Part shown: positions 20,054 to 22,237 of the stretch, piece after piece
Numbering within the stretch: the first letter of the stretch is position 1
Layout: every line of letters begins with the position of its first letter
NCBI GenBank assembly: GCA_040307715.1
Contig: JAWRJC010000147.1
Location: forward strand, 1 to 22,237
Reading direction: 5' to 3'
DNA: 22,237 nt
Source of the DNA: RUG13615 sp040307715
Lineage (GTDB): Bacteria > Bacillota > Clostridia > Peptostreptococcales > Anaerovoracaceae
Notes under the pieces: model-generated
Told to the model about the DNA's origin: nothing
The model's database searches: none
Seen by the model: only the letters and a program-made list of their open reading frames with translations
Program-made: the position numbers and the translations under genes

Positions 20054-22237
20054 CGGCGTGTTCTTCGACGGTGTAGGCTCAGCCTTGGCTGTGACGGTCA
20101 ATGTGCCGAGCTCTTCAACCGCGATCTCGTAATTGTTCGGATCGACATCGCCCCAGTCGAGGCTGTAGGTGTTGGTCGAGGAACCGACTTCCGTCTGGCT
20201 GCCGGTCGCCTTGATCGTTACGGTTTCGCCGTCCGCGAATCCGGTGATCGTGGCTTCGTCACAGGTCAGCGGTTTGCCGTCGTAGACCTTCTCCGCGGAT
20301 CCGGTCTTAACGGTCAGCTGCGCCTTCGTGACGGTCAGCGTGCCTTCCTTCTTGGTCAATTCGTAGTCGCTTGCGCGCGCCGTTGCCGTGACGGCGGTGT
20401 CGTCCGCAGGCTGTTCTGTGTCATCCGTGTCCGCAGCCGGTCCTGCTACGATCTCAAGCGCACTGTTCACCAGTTCGTTGTCCGCGCTTCCTTCTGCGAT
20501 CGGAGTCTCTTCCGGCGCCCAGGTGATCTCGATCGTGTTGGGCGAGCTGCCGACATTCGTCTGGCTGCCCACTGCCTTCGCATCGAGCGTCTCACCATTC
20601 TTGAGACCGGTGATCTCGATCTTGGGATTGGTCAGTGCTGTGCCGTCGTAGACCTTCTCATCACTGGCGCTCGAGATGGTCAGCGGAGCCGGTGTGATCT
20701 TGATGCTGCCGTCCTCGAACTTGATGTTGAGCTTCGCGGTAACATCTTCGCCCTTGGCATTCACGATGACAAGTCTGTCTGCAGTTGCGGTCACTTCCCC
20801 TTCCGCAACGTGTGTTGCAGTCGCTGTAGAAGCCGCAGTCCGGACAGTATACCCCTTTTCAGGCAAGCCGGTGACCTCAACTGTTGCGCCATGTTCCTGC
20901 CCATCGTATTCGGAACTGCCGCCCGTCGTTGTTACAGTGATCTCGCCCTGGAATTCGTTGACCGTCAGAGTGCCTTCCACAACCGTGATGTCGTAGTTGC
21001 CGGCTTTGGTGTTGTCCTTCAGCGTGTAGGTGAAGACGTTCTTGCTGCTGCCGACATCCGTCTGGCTGCCGGTCACATTATATGTTGCCCCTTCGCCGCT
21101 GACGAACCCTTCGCCGCTGACTGTTACCGTGTCATTTGTGAGCGGATCCCCGTCGTAGACCTTTTCGTCATCCGCAGATGTCAGCGTGACAGGTCTCTTG
21201 GTTACAACGAGTTTGTACCCTTCTTTGACAACCGTGTCGTAGTTCGGGTTGGTCACTCTGACCGAGAATGCCGTTTCTCCGACGTCTGTTCTGACCGGCG
21301 GTGCGGTCGTCCAGTCTCCGTCCGCAGTCTTGTACTCGATCGTGCTGCCATCTCTGGTCGCTGTCGCAGAGACTGTATGCTGTTCGCCGTCATACATGAC
21401 CGTGATGGATTTGCTGTCCACATCCATCTCTTCGCCGCTGTCGTCCGGATCCGGACCGGGCACGACGTCGTTGTGTCCAACGACGGTATCGATGGTGTCG
21501 GAATCGCTGACCTTGTCGCCCTTCGGCGCGGTGCCGGTCGCCTTTACGGTATTCGTCACTTTTCCGGCATCATCGTCTTCGTCCGTAACGGTGTACTTGT
21601 AGGTGACCGTCTTGGATTCGTTCGGCGCAAGCTTGAAGCCCTCTTCCTCGATCGTGACGAGCGTATCTTCAAGCGTGATGCTGCTGAGTGTAACGTTGCC
21701 GGTGTTGGTCACGATGACTTCGTATGTGAGCTCTTCTCCTGCTGCAACATCTCCATTCTTCTTTGCAGATTTCTCTACCTTGATAGACGGATCGGCTTTG
21801 ACTGTCTTGACCGTTGCAGTCGCTTCGACCTCTGCCGGATCATCGCCTCTGGCCGCTGTCGCGTTCGCCTTGACGACGTTCACGATCTCGCCTTTGTCGA
21901 CATCGGCCTGTGTCACCGTGTACTCGTAAGTGAAGGTCTTGTCCTTGCCGGGAGCCAGATCGAAGGTCTCTGCAGAGAGATCTGCATGATCATCGACGAG
22001 CTTGCCATCCTTGACACTGACATTGCCGGTGTTGGTGACCTTGACTGTATAGGTCACTTTGTCGTCCACTTTGACGTCCGAAGTCGGATCTGCTGTCTTC
22101 GTGATGCTCAGCTTAGCTTTTGCTTCTTCCGTCGTAACGGTCGCGGTCGCCTCGACCTCTGCCGGATCATCGCCTCTGGCCGCTGTCGCGTTCGCCTTGA
22201 CGACGTTCACGATCTCGCCTTTGTCGATGTCGGCCTG
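19940..22237 (-). CDS. Large wall-anchored repeat surface protein (partial, N-terminus off the right edge)
   Basis: The frame stays open to the right edge (765 residues visible). From the N-side it has two near-identical 109-residue units with DUF11/DUF7507-like features (KVTYTVKVTNTGNVSV, TFDLAPGKDKTFTYEYTVT), a third diverged unit, a short Pro/Asp hinge (VVPGPDPDDSGEE), and then MBG/YDG-type domains. Three of these carry EKVYDG-x2-LT ... GSQT-x-VGSS (motif at 21149-21166, 20642-20659 and 20276-20293), and two are shorter (MYDGEQH, EYDGQEH). The C-terminus has a sorting-signal layout: APRTG at 20053-20039, a hydrophobic helix (LPILGILAALILMVILFV) and the tail GRRRRND. Known: such stalk repeats hold an adhesive N-terminal domain away from the wall. 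That domain lies outside the window. It is very acidic and low in Cys, as expected outside the cell. Confidence 0.9.
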   Translation of the reverse strand, partial: QADIDKGEIVNVVKANATAARGDDPAEVEATATVTTEEAKAKLSITKTADPTSDVKVDDKVTYTVKVTNTGNVSVKDGKLVDDHADLSAETFDLAPGKDKTFTYEYTVTQADVDKGEIVNVVKANATAARGDDPAEVEATATVKTVKADPSIKVEKSAKKNGDVAAGEELTYEVIVTNTGNVTLSSITLEDTLVTIEEEGFKLAPNESKTVTYKYTVTDEDDDAGKVTNTVKATGTAPKGDKVSDSDTIDTVVGHNDVVPGPDPDDSGEEMDVDSKSITVMYDGEQHTVSATATRDGSTIEYKTADGDWTTAPPVRTDVGETAFSVRVTNPNYDTVVKEGYKLVVTKRPVTLTSADDEKVYDGDPLTNDTVTVSGEGFVSGEGATYNVTGSQTDVGSSKNVFTYTLKDNTKAGNYDITVVEGTLTVNEFQGEITVTTTGGSSEYDGQEHGATVEVTGLPEKGYTVRTAASTATATHVAEGEVTATADRLVIVNAKGEDVTAKLNIKFEDGSIKITPAPLTISSASDEKVYDGTALTNPKIEITGLKNGETLDAKAVGSQTNVGSSPNTIEITWAPEETPIAEGSADNELVNSALEIVAGPAADTDDTEQPADDTAVTATARASDYELTKKEGTLTVTKAQLTVKTGSAEKVYDGKPLTCDEATITGFADGETVTIKATGSQTEVGSSTNTYSLDWGDVDPNNYEIAVEELGTLTVTAKAEPTPSKNTPAPRTGDPSNMTLPILGILAALILMVILFVTGRRRRND
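21825..22227. repeat. 327-bp tandem repeat unit with a 76-bp identical core
   Basis: Bases 21825-21900 recur without change at 22152-22227, an offset of 327 bases (109 codons). Flanking sequence of the units is more diverged. The array probably continues past the right edge. Confidence 0.85.

Noticed and set aside
21825..22227. CRISPR or mobile-element repeat
   Set aside because: The repeats are in frame, 109 codons apart, and encode protein domains; there are no short spacers, transposase or terminal inverted repeats.

Overview
The window has high GC and reads as chromosome of a Gram-positive anaerobe, most likely a Clostridia-type Firmicute. The supporting signs are AGGAGG-like ribosome sites, a YlmH-type S4 protein, a CcdA/TlpA thiol pair, a NimA-like flavin protein, a wall-anchored adhesin with YDG (MBG-like) repeats and a sortase-type tail, and a second secreted protein with aromatic wall-binding repeats. 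I see no rRNA, tRNA, CRISPR, transposase, integrase or phage gene. The species cannot be fixed from this sequence alone.

The left 14.4 kb is one long minus-strand block that looks like a catabolic cluster for a cyclic ureide: a hydantoin, dihydropyrimidine or allantoin-like ring. In transcription order (right to left) it holds a MerR/BmrR-type regulator, hydantoinase 2, an NCS1 permease of the Mhp1/allantoin/uracil type, a cytosine/guanine-deaminase-type amidohydrolase, hydantoinase 1, an Asp/Glu/hydantoin racemase, a CodB-like NCS1 permease, a small four-helix membrane protein, an M20-family carbamoylase (AllC/AtcC-like), a three-domain Old Yellow Enzyme of the 2,4-dienoyl-CoA-reductase type, and an EamA-family transporter. 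This suggests import, deamination, flavin-dependent reduction of a ring or side-chain double bond, racemisation, ring opening, decarbamoylation and product export. Two hydantoinases and two permeases suggest two substrates or two branches. The real substrate cannot be read from sequence.

Control of the block is visible. Both the regulator gene and the first catabolic gene have a promoter with TTGACT and a 19-bp spacer, the spacing typical of MerR-activated promoters. Each carries a related dyad in the spacer. This points to autoregulation plus activation of the operon. Two strong terminator hairpins insulate the regulator from the operon promoter, and an internal stem-loop after the small membrane gene may lower expression of the last three genes.

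The middle (14.5-16.6 kb) carries a GNAT acetyltransferase plus NimA-like flavin protein pair, a 26-residue one-helix peptide gene with its own terminator (all minus strand), and a two-repeat YegP/DUF1508 protein (plus strand). The right part (16.6-19.8 kb, plus strand) holds a nitroreductase-like protein, ccdA, a TlpA-like thioredoxin and ylmH. ccdA may be transcribed as a leaderless message. A bidirectional terminator separates ylmH from a large convergent surface protein (minus strand) that runs off the right edge. At the left edge a secreted wall-binding protein runs off the window.
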